Shown here: positions 1-8,762 of the stretch, one piece after another
How the letters are laid out: each line of letters opens with the position of its first letter
Position numbering within the stretch: the first letter of the stretch is position 1
Assembly: GCF_000378445.1 (NCBI RefSeq)
Contig: NZ_KB899729.1
Coordinates: forward strand, 1 to 53,771
Direction of reading: 5' to 3'
DNA from: Deinococcus aquatilis DSM 23025
GTDB taxonomy: Bacteria > Deinococcota > Deinococci > Deinococcales > Deinococcaceae
Length of the DNA: 53,771 bases
The notes under the pieces: generated by a model
Told to the model about the DNA's origin: nothing
Databases searched by the model: none
What the model saw: only the letters and a program-made list of their open reading frames with translations
Position numbers and translations under genes: made by a program

Positions 1-2
1 TG

Positions 3-245
3 GACACAGAACTCGCCGCGCTGGGGATTGAGATGATCGCGCCAAACCGTAAGAACCGAAAGCACAAAACGCAAGACGGACGACCGCTGCGCCGTTATAG
101 GCGGCGCTGGAAAGTGGAGCGAACCATCGCCTGGTTGCAGTCCTTCCGCCGTGTCCGAACCCGCGACGAGCACAAAGCCCAGAACTTCTTAGGCTTTGTC
201 CAGCTCGCCTGCATTCTCATCCTGCTGCGCCGAATTTCCGGATGA
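3..245 (+). CDS. IS5-family transposase, C-terminal part (cut by window edge)
   Basis: The frame is open from the first bases of the window to TGA at 243-245, so this is the last 80 residues of a longer protein. The segment RWKVERTIAWLQSFRRV fits the C-terminal catalytic region of IS5-group DDE transposases, where the E of VERT is the third catalytic acid, followed by a hydrophobic tail (FLGFVQLACILILLRR). Known role of the family: cut-and-paste transposition. The catalytic aspartates lie outside the window. The right end of the element should lie just after the stop, around 246-270, but I cannot define the terminal repeat without the left end. Confidence 0.85.
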   Translation, partial: DTELAALGIEMIAPNRKNRKHKTQDGRPLRRYRRRWKVERTIAWLQSFRRVRTRDEHKAQNFLGFVQLACILILLRRISG

Positions 246-428
246 TCTCTAGAGGGTTGAAACCGTGAGTCTTATCAGGTCGACAAACTCTTGGGAGAGG
301 AGGTGACCGAAAATCAGCGAGAGGAGGGCTTTACGGAGGCGGCAGAACAGCGCAGAGATTCGGAACACCATTGTGGCTAAGCCTCACCTAGCAATCGGCA
401 TTCTTATATCTTGCCACCACTCTCTTCA
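246..428. other. Spacer between IS5 tail and broken binding-protein gene
   Basis: No convincing gene. On the minus strand a frame ending in TAG at 250-252 encodes a plausible hydrophobic tail (HLLSQEFVDLIRL), which may be the end of a gene truncated by the IS. I do not recognise it. Confidence 0.4.
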
Positions 429-1181
429 TCAGCGGATGTCGGTTTTGAAGAACTTCTGCGACGTTCCGGCATAAGAACCGTCTTTCAGAACTTTGGCCAG
501 CGCCACATTCAGGGCACTGCGCAATCCAGTATTGCCCTTTTCCACAGCTATACCGCTGCTGGTGCTCCAGAGCGTCTCCCCGATGGTCAGACCAGCCTTG
601 CTGTATGTTTCCAGGGCTTTGACAGCGCCCAACCGGTCGACCAGGACGGCGTCCACTTCACCGAGCGCCACGCTCCGAATCGCCAGGTCAGAGGTCCGGT
701 AGACCTCAATCTGCTTTTGAAACGGCAATTTCTGCAAGAAACCCAGGTTGATGCCGCCCGACTCCGCACCAATTCGGCGCCCTTCCAATGCCTTGCTGGT
801 CAGCGGTCCGCCACTTTTGGCCAGCAAAACATTGCTGCCGCACGAATGGGGGTTGGTGAAGTCCACAATTTTGGCGCGAGTGGACGTGATGGCGTGCGCT
901 GCAATCACCACGTCATATTCACCGCTCTCAAAATCATTGAGCAGCGTGTCGAAGGGATGCTTCACCTAGACGGCCTTGACATTCATCTGTTTGGCCAGGA
1001 GGTTACCCAGTTCGACCTCGAATCCCGCAAACTGGCCGTCTTGCATAAAGTTGAACGGTTCGTAATCGGCACTGGTGGCCAGCCGAAGGACACCGCTGGC
1101 CCGGATTTCGGTGAGGGTGCGGGCCTGGCCGGTAGAGAGCAGGGGCAACAGAAGCAATGGGGCAAGGAAGATGGGACGCAT
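429..1181 (-). pseudogene. ABC transporter amino-acid-type substrate-binding protein, broken by amber stop
   Basis: Reading from ATG at 1181, with Shine-Dalgarno AAAGGAGC just upstream, the protein has a signal peptide (MRPIFLAPLLLLPLLSTGQA) and the start of an SBP_bac_3 domain (LRLATSADYEPFNF, a ligand-site signature). After about 71 codons an in-frame TAG at 966-968 stops it. The same frame continues at once (VKHPFDTLLNDFESGEYDV) through the rest of the domain (DFTNPH, RRIGAESGGINLGFLQ) to TGA at 429. The family usually has a tryptophan at the interrupted place, so TGG to TAG is the simplest cause. Intact homologues are about 250 residues, periplasmic, and deliver polar amino acids to an ABC permease. 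No permease or ATPase gene is nearby. Read-through is possible but unsupported. Confidence 0.85.
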
Positions 1182-1920
1182 AACAGCTCCTTTTCAGCAG
1201 CCCAGGAAGACAGGCCCTGTGAGTTTCAGGACTTTAGAGTCGCCCTTCTCGCAGCGGCGTCACAGGAGATGGAAGGACAACAGGACAACATTCAAGGTAT
1301 TTCCCCGAGAGGTCGTCCTGCTCTCTAGCACAAAGGAGTCTTGAATTCTCAGTCGTCACTTTCTTCTAGCGTCATCACTTGACGACAGAGTGAGCGAGAC
1401 TGCTCCGAAGCACAACCACAAAGATTTTCCGGATCACTCGCAGTTTTTGCACTACTGCTCAAGGAGTCGTGGTACTTCGGCGTGGTGGCCTGACCCTCGC
1501 CTTTTCCACAACTTGACTTGCTGCCTGCAGCACCACGCTGGTTGCTGAAGCGCCCCCAATCCCCAGTCAAGCTTCCAGGCACAAGAGCTTATCCCGCGCA
1601 GGTGGCTGGCAGCGCCGATAGGATCGTTCATCGCCTCCAGCCTTCGTCGTGAACGGACGCCCCGAAGGACGCCACTCCTCCCGTATTTCTTGCCCCTCAC
1701 TCTGCTTCGCCGCTGTGCCAGTCCACTCAGATGATTCTCGCGCAGTCTCGTCACTTGATACCAGACCAGGACAGCCCCGCACTCGCGGAACAGTTTGGCA
1801 GCGGCCTGAACAGTGCGTTCCCAGTTCTGGGCAGCCTGCGACCTGAACACTCTGTGCATGATTGCTCCTCTGCTGGCATGGGTGGTGGGTGCGTGGGAGC
1901 CTACATGGAACAATCGCCCA
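1182..1920. other. Degenerate intergenic stretch
   Basis: No frame here looks like a functional gene. The short open frames on both strands overlap each other and lack recognisable motifs. The one recognisable trace is a transposase N-terminus near 1560-1640, listed separately. Confidence 0.6.
1560..1640 (-). pseudogene. Remnant of a transposase 5' end (MNDPIG type)
   Basis: Minus-strand ATG at 1631 begins MNDPIGAASHL. A very similar start, MDDPIGTFLDV, occurs at 19588 on the same strand, and the DNA around both starts matches closely. Such MxDPIG starts occur on some IS4-like transposases. The reading frame decays after a few codons in both places. This is an inference from two short matching fragments, not a full domain. 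Confidence 0.4.
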
Positions 1921-1950
1921 TTGACTCTCTTTAGATCATCATTGTAATCT
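1921..1950 (+). promoter_or_regulatory. Probable promoter of the SDR-efflux operon
   Basis: TTGACT at 1921-1926 is followed after 18 bases by TAATCT at 1945-1950. The -35 match is good and the -10 is moderate. A half-site TTTAGATCATC (1930-1940) lies in the spacer, which would suit repression. Confidence 0.45.
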
Positions 1951-1954
1951 ATTC

Positions 1955-1976
1955 TTAGATGAGGAAGATCATCTAA
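1955..1976. promoter_or_regulatory. Palindromic operator before the SDR-MFS operon
   Basis: TTAGATGA (1955-1962), a 6-base spacer, then TCATCTAA (1969-1976) form a perfect 8-bp inverted repeat, with a related half-site TTTAGATCATC at 1930-1940. It lies between the likely promoter and the first gene, as a TetR- or MarR-type operator would. No regulator gene is adjacent in the window. Confidence 0.55.
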
Positions 1977-2032
1977 ATGGCCTGGGAGCTTGGTCCAAAG
2001 TGGTCAGCTTTCCCGCATCCTTCAGGAGACGC

Positions 2033-2731
2033 ATGCAAATCGAAAATTCCGTTGCTCTCGTTACCGGAGCCAACCGTGGCCTCGGCCTGGCTTTCGTCCA
2101 GGCCCTTCTCGCGGGCGGGGCGCACAAGGTTTACGCTGCCGTCCGTGACCCTTCCAGCATCCAGATTCCTGGCGTGCAGGCGATTCGGCTGGACGTCACC
2201 TCGGCGGCAGACATTGCCGCCGCCGCTCAACACTGCGGTGACGTGACCCTCCTGATCAACAACGCCGGGATCTCGGACGCCCAGGGCCAGCTTCTTTTAC
2301 AGGCAGGCAGCACCCAGGCCGCGCAACGTGAGTTCGAGACGAACGTGCTGGGGCCGCTGCAACTCAGCCAGGCCTTCGCACCAGTACTGGCCCGGAATGG
2401 GGGCGGCGCAATCCTGAACGTGCTGTCCGTGCTGAGCTGGATCAGTGTTCCTGGGGCAGCCACCTACAGCGTGTCCAAGGCGGCGGCGTGGTCGCTGACC
2501 AATGGCCTGCGCCACGAACTGCAAGCTCAGGGAACCCAGGTCACCGGCCTGCACGTCGGTTATATCGACACCGATATGTCGCGCGGCGTGACTGGTGACA
2601 AGACCGCGCCGGAAGAGGTGGTACGCCAGGCGCTGCTGGGCCTTGAAGCGGGACAGCCCGAGGTGCTGGCCGACGCAGTTTCCCGGCAGGTCCGCGCAGG
2701 ACTCTCGGCCATACCGGCGGCCTATTTCTGA
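2033..2731 (+). CDS. SDR family NAD(P)-dependent oxidoreductase
   Basis: A 232-residue classical short-chain dehydrogenase. It shows the cofactor motif TGANRGLG near residue 12, NNAG near residue 79, and a catalytic S...YSVSK set near residue 150. Known role of the family: NAD(P)-dependent oxidation or reduction of small alcohols or ketones in the cytoplasm. The substrate is not predictable. I chose ATG at 2033 because CAGGAG lies 5 bases upstream and the protein then starts directly before the Rossmann fold; an in-frame GTG at 2000 has no ribosome site. It lies 134 bases before an efflux transporter on the same strand, behind a palindromic operator, so the two may be induced together by a toxic carbonyl compound (inference). 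Confidence 0.9.
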   Translation: MQIENSVALVTGANRGLGLAFVQALLAGGAHKVYAAVRDPSSIQIPGVQAIRLDVTSAADIAAAAQHCGDVTLLINNAGISDAQGQLLLQAGSTQAAQREFETNVLGPLQLSQAFAPVLARNGGGAILNVLSVLSWISVPGAATYSVSKAAAWSLTNGLRHELQAQGTQVTGLHVGYIDTDMSRGVTGDKTAPEEVVRQALLGLEAGQPEVLADAVSRQVRAGLSAIPAAYF

Positions 2732-2865
2732 ACTCGGGCTGTCCGGGAATCCGGGCCAGTTCTGTTTTCACGTCTCAGCCGTGTGACCCCACGGTCTGAC
2801 CAGGCCAGCAGGTTAAGTGAGGCAGCCTGGACGGAGACCATTCCGTCGCCCTCAAGGAGACCGCC

Positions 2866-4275
2866 ATGACTCAGCACGCGTCCGGCCAGCTCACCCCACA
2901 GATCGCCCCTTCCCCCTGGCCGATCTTCCTGACCGCCAGCATTGCGGTGCTGCTGATCTCCATCGACGCCACCGTGCTGTACGCCGCCTTTCCCGTGCTC
3001 TCCCGCGCCTTTTCGGCTGCCCAGCCCAGTGATCTCTCGTGGGTTCTCAACGCCTACACCGTCGTGTACGCCGTGCTGCTCATCCCCGCTGGCCGCTTCG
3101 CCGACCTGTACGGACGCAAACGCATGTTCCTGATCGGCTTGCTCATTTTTCTGGTGGCTTCTCTGGGATGCGGACTGTCGGGCCAGGTCTGGGTGCTGAT
3201 CTTCTTCCGGGCGCTTCAGGCGGTTGGCGCGGCGGCCCTGCTTCCGGCCTCGCTGGCCGTGGTGCTGGGGGCCTTTCCCACCGAGCGCCGCGCGGTCGCC
3301 GTCAGTCTCTGGGGGGCGGTCAGTGCGCTGGGAGCCGCCGTTGGTCCGAGTCTGGGGTCGTGGCTGATCGAGCTGGGCGGCTGGCCCTGGGCCTTCTACC
3401 TGAATCTGCCGCTGGGTATCCTCTCGGTCTGGGGAGCGAGCCGTTTGCTGAAATCTGCTCCACCCGAAGGCACCCCGGCCCGGCTGGACGTGACCGGCCT
3501 ACTGCTGCTGATGGTCAGCGTGGGAGCCGTCGCCCTGGGTCTGGTTCGCTCGGAAGCGCTGGGATGGACCTCGCCAGCGGTGCTGGGGTCTCTTGCCGGA
3601 GGCGTGCTGACCCTGCTCGTCTTCGTGGGGTGGGCGCGGCGGGTCCCGGCTCCGGCTGTGGACCTCACGCTGTTCGACAACCCCACCTACCGCTTTGTCA
3701 ATCTGGCGACGCTGAGTTTCGGAATGGCCTTTTCCATGATGTTCTTCTCGTACTTCCTGTTCATGGCGGACATCTGGCACCTCCCGCTGGCCGTGGCGGG
3801 CATCGCCATCCTGCCCGGCCCACTGCTGGTCATTCCCACCTCGGTGGTTTCGGGGCGGGTGGCCTCGCGGCTAGGGCACCGCCCCCTGCTAGTAGGCGGC
3901 AGTCTGGTTTTCGCGGCGGGGGCGCTGTGGACCATGCTGGTGCCGGGTCTCACGCCCTCCTATCTGGCCCACTGGCTGCCCGCACTGCTGCTCACGGGTG
4001 TCGGCACCGGGATGGTGTTGCCCTCTCTGTCTGCCGCCGCCGTCTCGCGGTTGAATCCTGCCCGGTTCGGGGTCGGCAGCGCGATCAATCAGGCGGTGCG
4101 TCAGATCGGCACCGTGCTGGGGGTGGCCGTGACCGTGGCGCTGCTGGGAGGCGCGTCAGCACAACTCACCGATTTCAGGACTGTTTTCGGCTGGGAGGTG
4201 GCGCTGTGCCTGGTGACCGCCGCGCTCTGCCTCTCTGTGGATACCCGTCCCCAGCAACTCAGGGCAAGTTCCTGA
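2866..4275 (+). CDS. MFS drug-efflux transporter, DHA2 (EmrB/QacA) type
   Basis: A 469-residue, strongly hydrophobic protein. Its length suits the 14-helix DHA2 subfamily of the major facilitator superfamily. The loop 2-3 motif is present as GRFADLYGRKRM, the early helix-1 signature appears as SIDATVLYAAFP, and a motif-C-like stretch SALGAAVGPSLGSWL lies in helix 5. Known role: proton-driven export of hydrophobic drugs or toxic metabolites across the inner membrane. AAGGAG precedes the ATG by 6 bases. It follows the SDR gene and probably shares its promoter and operator. The exported compound is unknown. Confidence 0.92.
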   Translation: MTQHASGQLTPQIAPSPWPIFLTASIAVLLISIDATVLYAAFPVLSRAFSAAQPSDLSWVLNAYTVVYAVLLIPAGRFADLYGRKRMFLIGLLIFLVASLGCGLSGQVWVLIFFRALQAVGAAALLPASLAVVLGAFPTERRAVAVSLWGAVSALGAAVGPSLGSWLIELGGWPWAFYLNLPLGILSVWGASRLLKSAPPEGTPARLDVTGLLLLMVSVGAVALGLVRSEALGWTSPAVLGSLAGGVLTLLVFVGWARRVPAPAVDLTLFDNPTYRFVNLATLSFGMAFSMMFFSYFLFMADIWHLPLAVAGIAILPGPLLVIPTSVVSGRVASRLGHRPLLVGGSLVFAAGALWTMLVPGLTPSYLAHWLPALLLTGVGTGMVLPSLSAAAVSRLNPARFGVGSAINQAVRQIGTVLGVAVTVALLGGASAQLTDFRTVFGWEVALCLVTAALCLSVDTRPQQLRASS

Positions 4276-4513
4276 TCAGATGGTTGGCGGGCTGTGGTCA
4301 CACACACAGCGATTACTCCGCTTTTGCATTCAACTCCGGGATTTTTTGTGGCTGATGCTTTCTTTATCCGCAAGTATGGTGGGCCAGAGGTACTGGAGGG
4401 TGGCCCACTCCCCTCACTGCGCCCCGGCCAGCCCAGCGGGAGAGTATTCACCTTGCAGGACGCCTGCCCACCCCTGTTTGGGCACCCCCCACAGCGGCGG
4501 GATTCGGGCCGGT
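4276..4513. other. Convergent intergenic region
   Basis: Lies between the ends of the MFS gene (plus) and the diguanylate cyclase gene (minus). No gene is seen. A short T-run (GGATTTTTTGTGG, near 4340) might help terminate the MFS transcript, but no clear stem precedes it. Confidence 0.5.
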
Positions 4514-5641
4514 TCAGCCCCGGTCCTCCAAAACTCCCGGTGAGAGGGAGCCTGATGCCGAGTTACTGCTTTCTCCGCTCTCACTTTTAAAGGCATGAAG
4601 TACGTCGGGATGAACGCAGACCCGGTTGCGGCCTGCTCTTTTGGCGGCGTACAGCGCTGCGTCCGCCCGTTCCAGAAGAGCAGGTTCCCTTGTATAGCAG
4701 GCTACACCAATGGACACGGTTACCCTCCCGCCCCCCAGCATCGACAGGGGGTGTTCTTCGACTGCTGCCCGCAGACGCTCTGCCACCTCCACCAGACGGA
4801 CGGATTCCACCCGGCGCAGAATCAATGCGAATTCTTCTCCGCCGTACCGGTAGACGGTATCCCGCGTGCGTACCTTTTCTGCAAGGCACCGCGCAACCTC
4901 TTCAAGAACTTCGTCTCCCACGGCATGCCCGAACGTATCGTTGACGCGCTTGAAGTGATCGATGTCGATCAGCAGCAGCGCGTCTTGCTCATCCATCTGG
5001 GCCAGGTCCGCGTTGAAGCGTCGGCGGTTTGCCAGACCTGTCAGGGCGTCCACTTCCGCCTGCCGGGTCAGGTGCTGTAAGGCTCTGAGCGCCTGAAAGC
5101 GTCCCACCAGAATCGAGGCGCACACCAGCAGGCCCACGGCGTTGAACAGCACGAGCGGGCCACCCAGCCGCATAAACACGGCCTCTCCGTTCGGCAGAAG
5201 GAGGAGTGTGAGCGGATAAGGCAGCAACAGCAGGAAAGCCCAGTAGAACAGCCGACCAACCAGATCCTCCATGCGCAGAGAAACCCACCGACGCGCGGCC
5301 CCGGCGAGGACCGTCACCGACAACAGGGCGAGGGCTGCTGGCAGGACACCCGCTCCCCCCTGAAGGTACCGGACCGACAGAATGGAAGCGGCAATCCCCA
5401 GTCCGGGGAGCAGGCCGTATTCGAGTGTGACCAGCAGGACAGGCACGGCCCGCAAGTCCAGGACCACGCCAGGAGCAAGTTGCGCTGGAAAGAAGAGCAG
5501 CACGGTGCCCATCACATTGAATGCCACGAGCCGCTGCAACGATCCCCCTTCCCCGGAAACTGGAGAGCGCTGGTAGGTCAGACTCAACAGATACGTCAGG
5601 GTGATCAGGACGCAGGCGTTCAGGAACAGTGCCCTGAGCAT
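4514..5641 (-). CDS. Membrane diguanylate cyclase (5TMR-LYT + GGDEF)
   Basis: A 375-residue protein. Residues about 1-185 hold several membrane helices with an N..G......R..P layout typical of the 5TMR-LYT sensor (NVMGTVLLFFPAQLAPGVV, then LDLRAVPVLL). Residues about 195-360 are a GGDEF domain with intact active-site GGEEF (267-271), the metal/GTP motif DIDHFKRVND, and an inhibitory I-site RTRD (258-261). It should make c-di-GMP and be subject to product inhibition. I chose ATG at 5641: it overlaps the TGA of the upstream EAL gene by one base (TGATG), so the two are translationally coupled. A TTG one codon earlier is less likely. The last about 25 residues are a Ser-rich tail. Confidence 0.93.
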   Translation of the reverse strand: MLRALFLNACVLITLTYLLSLTYQRSPVSGEGGSLQRLVAFNVMGTVLLFFPAQLAPGVVLDLRAVPVLLVTLEYGLLPGLGIAASILSVRYLQGGAGVLPAALALLSVTVLAGAARRWVSLRMEDLVGRLFYWAFLLLLPYPLTLLLLPNGEAVFMRLGGPLVLFNAVGLLVCASILVGRFQALRALQHLTRQAEVDALTGLANRRRFNADLAQMDEQDALLLIDIDHFKRVNDTFGHAVGDEVLEEVARCLAEKVRTRDTVYRYGGEEFALILRRVESVRLVEVAERLRAAVEEHPLSMLGGGRVTVSIGVACYTREPALLERADAALYAAKRAGRNRVCVHPDVLHAFKSESGESSNSASGSLSPGVLEDRG

Positions 5642-7899
5642 CAACTGCTCCCGCGCAGACGGCCAAGGGATTCCCCAAACGGTGCGGGGCGGCCCAACAG
5701 GTAGCCCTGTCCTCGCCGGACCCCCATCTGCCGCAGCAGCACCAGCGTGTCGATGTTCTCGATGCCTTCGGCCACCACCGGAAACCCGAGCTGGGTCGCA
5801 AGTACGACCGTCTGCGCCAGTACCGTTTGCGCGGCTGGTTGGCTGAGGGCCTCGGTCAGGAACGTTCGGTCAAGTTTGATCACGTCGATGGGCAGGCGCG
5901 ACAGCAGCGAGAGGCTGGAGTACCCGGCCCCGAAGTCGTCCAGCGCGATCTGAATGCCAGCGTTTCGGAGGGTGTTCAGCTGCGCCGTGGCCAGTTCGAG
6001 GTTTTCCAGCACTGCGCTTTCAGTCACTTCCAGTACCAGCCGCGGTGGCGGCAGGCCGACCTGTCTGATGGTGGCGAGGGTATCTTCCGCGAACGATGGA
6101 CTGAGAAGTTGCAGTGGGCTGACGTTCACGTTCACGTTCAGGGTGGGGTGGCCCACGCTCAGCAGGTCACGCGCGGCCTGCCGCAGCACCCACTGACCCA
6201 GCGCGTAGATGTGCCCCCCACGTTCGGCCAGCGGAATGAACTCGGCGGGCGACACTGCCCCCAATTCCGGATGCTGCCAGCGCAGCAGCGCCTCGAACGC
6301 CACAGGCCGCTGCCCGTTGAGGTCGACGATCGTCTGGTAGTGCAGCGTGAACGTTTCGTCGGTCAGGCTGCGCAGACTCTCTTCCAGCGTGCGGGTTCGC
6401 GTGAGTCGTTGCCGGGTCTGGCGGGTGTACGTCCGGGTGAAGTCTCCAAATTCATGCGTTTCTTGAAGCGCAAGCTCCGCACACTCCAAGAGTTCCTCGG
6501 CGGATTTCAACCCGTCGCCCTCCACCAGACCGACGTAGAGGCGCAGCTGCACTTCACCGGTATTGACCGGGTAGGGTCTAGCGGCCGCCGTGATGGCAGG
6601 CATCAGAGAACTGAGCGGCTGGTTGCACAGCAGCGCGAAAGTGTCTGACCGGATGCGTGCCCAGAGCGAGGCAGGAGCGTGTTCACGCAGCCGCGCGGCG
6701 AATTCCAGCAATAACTGGTCGGCCCGGACAGACCCGTACAGGCCGCTGAGACTTTCCAGGCTGCCGATCTGCACGATGACCGCCGCCTGGAGCGAATAGG
6801 GGCGAGCCGCGAGAACCAGACCATCACGGTTGAGCAGACCGGTCAGTGCGTCCCGCTCCTGCATGGTCTGAATCCTGGTGTACTGCCGCCGGTGCTGGTC
6901 GGTGAGTTCGTTGATGGTGGTTGCCAGGCGGCCCAGTTCGTTGTTGCCCTGAACGGTAAGTCGGTATTCGGGATCCTGACGCATCTGCTGAACGCCGCGG
7001 TCGTAACGTTCCACGACCTGCAGCACCTGACGGCGGATGAAAGCTGTGCCCAGCAGCAGCGCGATCAGGGCGCTCAGAGCGGTAATCAGTGAAATCTGCA
7101 CGGTGGCGGCGCGGCCCGCTTCCAGAATGCGCCGGGGTTGCGTGACACGCAGCGTGGCCGAGGGAACGCCATCTGGAGAAAGGAGGGGCAGTGTCAATGT
7201 CAGCTGATCGGCGGGATCATTGTTCTCGGGAACAGCTGAAGCTGGAGGTATCAGGCGCAACCGGGTATCTGCTCCAGGGGAAACGACCTCGGAAAGTGCC
7301 TGCGGGGTCAGCTCACGCGCCATAAGAAAACGGCCAGCCAGTCCACTTCCGTCGTCCCGAGTGACGGGTTGTGAGGCCATCAGGTAGAACTTTCCGTTGA
7401 TCTGCAACACTCCCGAGGCGGTCTGGGCGGAGTCGGACGGCGTCTGCCGGATCAGTACAGCTACGAGCGAACGGGCCGCCTCACCGGTCTGGAGGCCAGA
7501 GGAGTTGTAGGTGGCGGCAGAGAGCAGCTGGCCTGTGCGGTTGGTGACGCCCCACACGCTGACGTTGCCGCCCTCGAAGGTACTGGGGATCAGGTTGGAA
7601 TTCAGGAACCCAGGGTTGCGGCCCTGCGCGAAGCGGAACGTTTCGGACCACGCGGCGAAGTTCTTGGTGAACGCACGGATCCGGGTTTCTTCCCTGACGT
7701 AAGCCCGTTTGATCGTCTCGCCACTGTCGGTCAGCTGCTCTTGCTCCAGCGTCCTGAAGCGTTGCAGGAGCAGCTGCGGTATGACGACGGCCTGCAGCAA
7801 GACAGAGGGAATGATGATGGTCAGGATCAGGAGATTGGCCTGCCGGCGCAAAGACAGATGACTCAGATGAGAGAACGGCAGGTGCTTGAGGCTCGTCAT
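5641..7899 (-). CDS. CHASE-like sensor, HAMP, degenerate GGDEF, EAL phosphodiesterase
   Basis: A 752-residue protein. One membrane helix near the N-terminus and a second near residue 290 enclose an extracytoplasmic sensor of CHASE4 style, followed by a HAMP-like linker. The GGDEF domain is degenerate: the active-site position reads IRSDTFALL instead of GGDEF. The EAL domain looks complete: EALLRW, NVNVSPLQL, EVTES, DDFGAGYSS, KLDRTF and AEGIEN. It should hydrolyse c-di-GMP to pGpG, with the dead GGDEF possibly binding GTP as a regulator. ATG at 7899 is preceded by CAGGAGT at 5 bases, so I prefer it over an upstream in-frame start at 7935. It forms an operon with the diguanylate cyclase, giving opposing enzymes from one transcript. 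Confidence 0.92.
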   Translation of the reverse strand: MTSLKHLPFSHLSHLSLRRQANLLILTIIIPSVLLQAVVIPQLLLQRFRTLEQEQLTDSGETIKRAYVREETRIRAFTKNFAAWSETFRFAQGRNPGFLNSNLIPSTFEGGNVSVWGVTNRTGQLLSAATYNSSGLQTGEAARSLVAVLIRQTPSDSAQTASGVLQINGKFYLMASQPVTRDDGSGLAGRFLMARELTPQALSEVVSPGADTRLRLIPPASAVPENNDPADQLTLTLPLLSPDGVPSATLRVTQPRRILEAGRAATVQISLITALSALIALLLGTAFIRRQVLQVVERYDRGVQQMRQDPEYRLTVQGNNELGRLATTINELTDQHRRQYTRIQTMQERDALTGLLNRDGLVLAARPYSLQAAVIVQIGSLESLSGLYGSVRADQLLLEFAARLREHAPASLWARIRSDTFALLCNQPLSSLMPAITAAARPYPVNTGEVQLRLYVGLVEGDGLKSAEELLECAELALQETHEFGDFTRTYTRQTRQRLTRTRTLEESLRSLTDETFTLHYQTIVDLNGQRPVAFEALLRWQHPELGAVSPAEFIPLAERGGHIYALGQWVLRQAARDLLSVGHPTLNVNVNVSPLQLLSPSFAEDTLATIRQVGLPPPRLVLEVTESAVLENLELATAQLNTLRNAGIQIALDDFGAGYSSLSLLSRLPIDVIKLDRTFLTEALSQPAAQTVLAQTVVLATQLGFPVVAEGIENIDTLVLLRQMGVRRGQGYLLGRPAPFGESLGRLRGSS

Positions 7900-8279
7900 A
7901 GGACTCCTGAACAGGGAAGAAAAACGGTGCGGCAAAAATCGAGAGGCTCCTTTGGGTAGAGCGGCGTTGCGTTGAAAGGATTTCGAAGTTGACTCATCTC
8001 TTCGCGCCGCGTGAGGGGTCGGAGCAGTACCGGGCTGAATATTCCGGCTGATTTGCGTGTCGGCCTGAGACGTAAATCAGCCAGCCCCCTTCTAGGACAT
8101 CGCTGCACGGAGACTTCCAGCCCTCGCCCACACCACTGAAGGCACAGGATTCGTTTCGGCTCCTGTTCCAGACGAGTGAGTGGATGCCCTTCTACCGGGC
8201 AATGGCCCCGGCAGCATGACAGGCCATAGGAACTGACGGATCTGAACTCCCTCCAGAAACGCAGCCTCCTGTGCGTCCA
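7900..8279. other. Leader region of the c-di-GMP operon
   Basis: No full gene. On the minus strand it holds a 12-bp inverted repeat (8046-8058 with 8070-8082) and a possible 33-codon reading frame from ATG at 7997 to TGA at 7896-7898, whose stop overlaps the EAL start codon. Either could affect translation of the downstream pair. I saw no c-di-GMP riboswitch consensus. Confidence 0.45.
8046..8082. repeat. Inverted repeat upstream of the c-di-GMP operon
   Basis: GGCTGATTTGCGT pairs with ACGTAAATCAGCC, with one G-T pair, around an 11-base loop. It lies about 150 bases before the EAL gene start. It may be an operator or an RNA hairpin in the leader. Confidence 0.5.
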
Positions 8280-8642
8280 TCAGTGAACCCCACCCTGAAG
8301 ACAGCACTGCCCGGCGATATGGGTGGTCAGGGCACTCACCCAACCCGGAAGAATGGCGGCATCAAACGGACTGACGCTGGTCCTCGGCTGAACTCTGTCC
8401 ATCCGGGCGGCGCTGGTGGTGGGATAAGCGCAGATTGGCCAGCCTGTCTTGTCCATAAGAGTCGCCCGTAGCGCGTTCTTCTGGCTGATCGCGCCATAAA
8501 GGTGACCCACCGACTGCCAGTCCAGGCTGGCCCAGGAACCTGTGGCCGGAGACAGAGGACGGCTGCCGTCAGCCAGCGCCTGACCGGAGAAGAGGTTGAG
8601 AAAAACCGATCTCCAGAATGTTGCTTTTTTCCTGCCTTTCAT
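8280..8642 (-). CDS. Hypothetical protein, possibly exported
   Basis: I do not recognise this 120-residue frame. It starts with a Lys/Arg-rich segment and a short hydrophobic run (RSVFLNLFSGQALA) that could be a signal peptide. GAGGT lies 7 bases before the ATG. No known domain is visible. The AT-rich upstream DNA with a perfect inverted repeat at 8763-8810 suggests a promoter region, which is the main reason to list it. It could be a spurious frame. Confidence 0.35.
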   Translation of the reverse strand: MKGRKKATFWRSVFLNLFSGQALADGSRPLSPATGSWASLDWQSVGHLYGAISQKNALRATLMDKTGWPICAYPTTSAARMDRVQPRTSVSPFDAAILPGWVSALTTHIAGQCCLQGGVH

Positions 8643-8762
8643 TGTTGAGACCTCGGCATTCAGATGGTGTTTGGGGGAGGCCGAGCGTCTTTTGGGAGAG
8701 ACATATCCGGTACAAAGCGCTTGGGAGTTACTTCTGAATTTCCACGAATTTTATCCGAGGGT

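Noticed and set aside
411..1328. Long plus-strand frame across the binding-protein pseudogene
   Set aside because: It is antisense to a recognisable SBP_bac_3 coding sequence and has no family features of its own.
3039..4355. 438-codon plus-strand frame inside the MFS gene
   Set aside because: Composition-driven shadow: Arg/Gly/Ala-rich with no domain, while the other frame is a clear transporter.
7900..8100. c-di-GMP riboswitch upstream of the EAL gene
   Set aside because: A hairpin is present, but I could not find the conserved GEMM-type core sequences.
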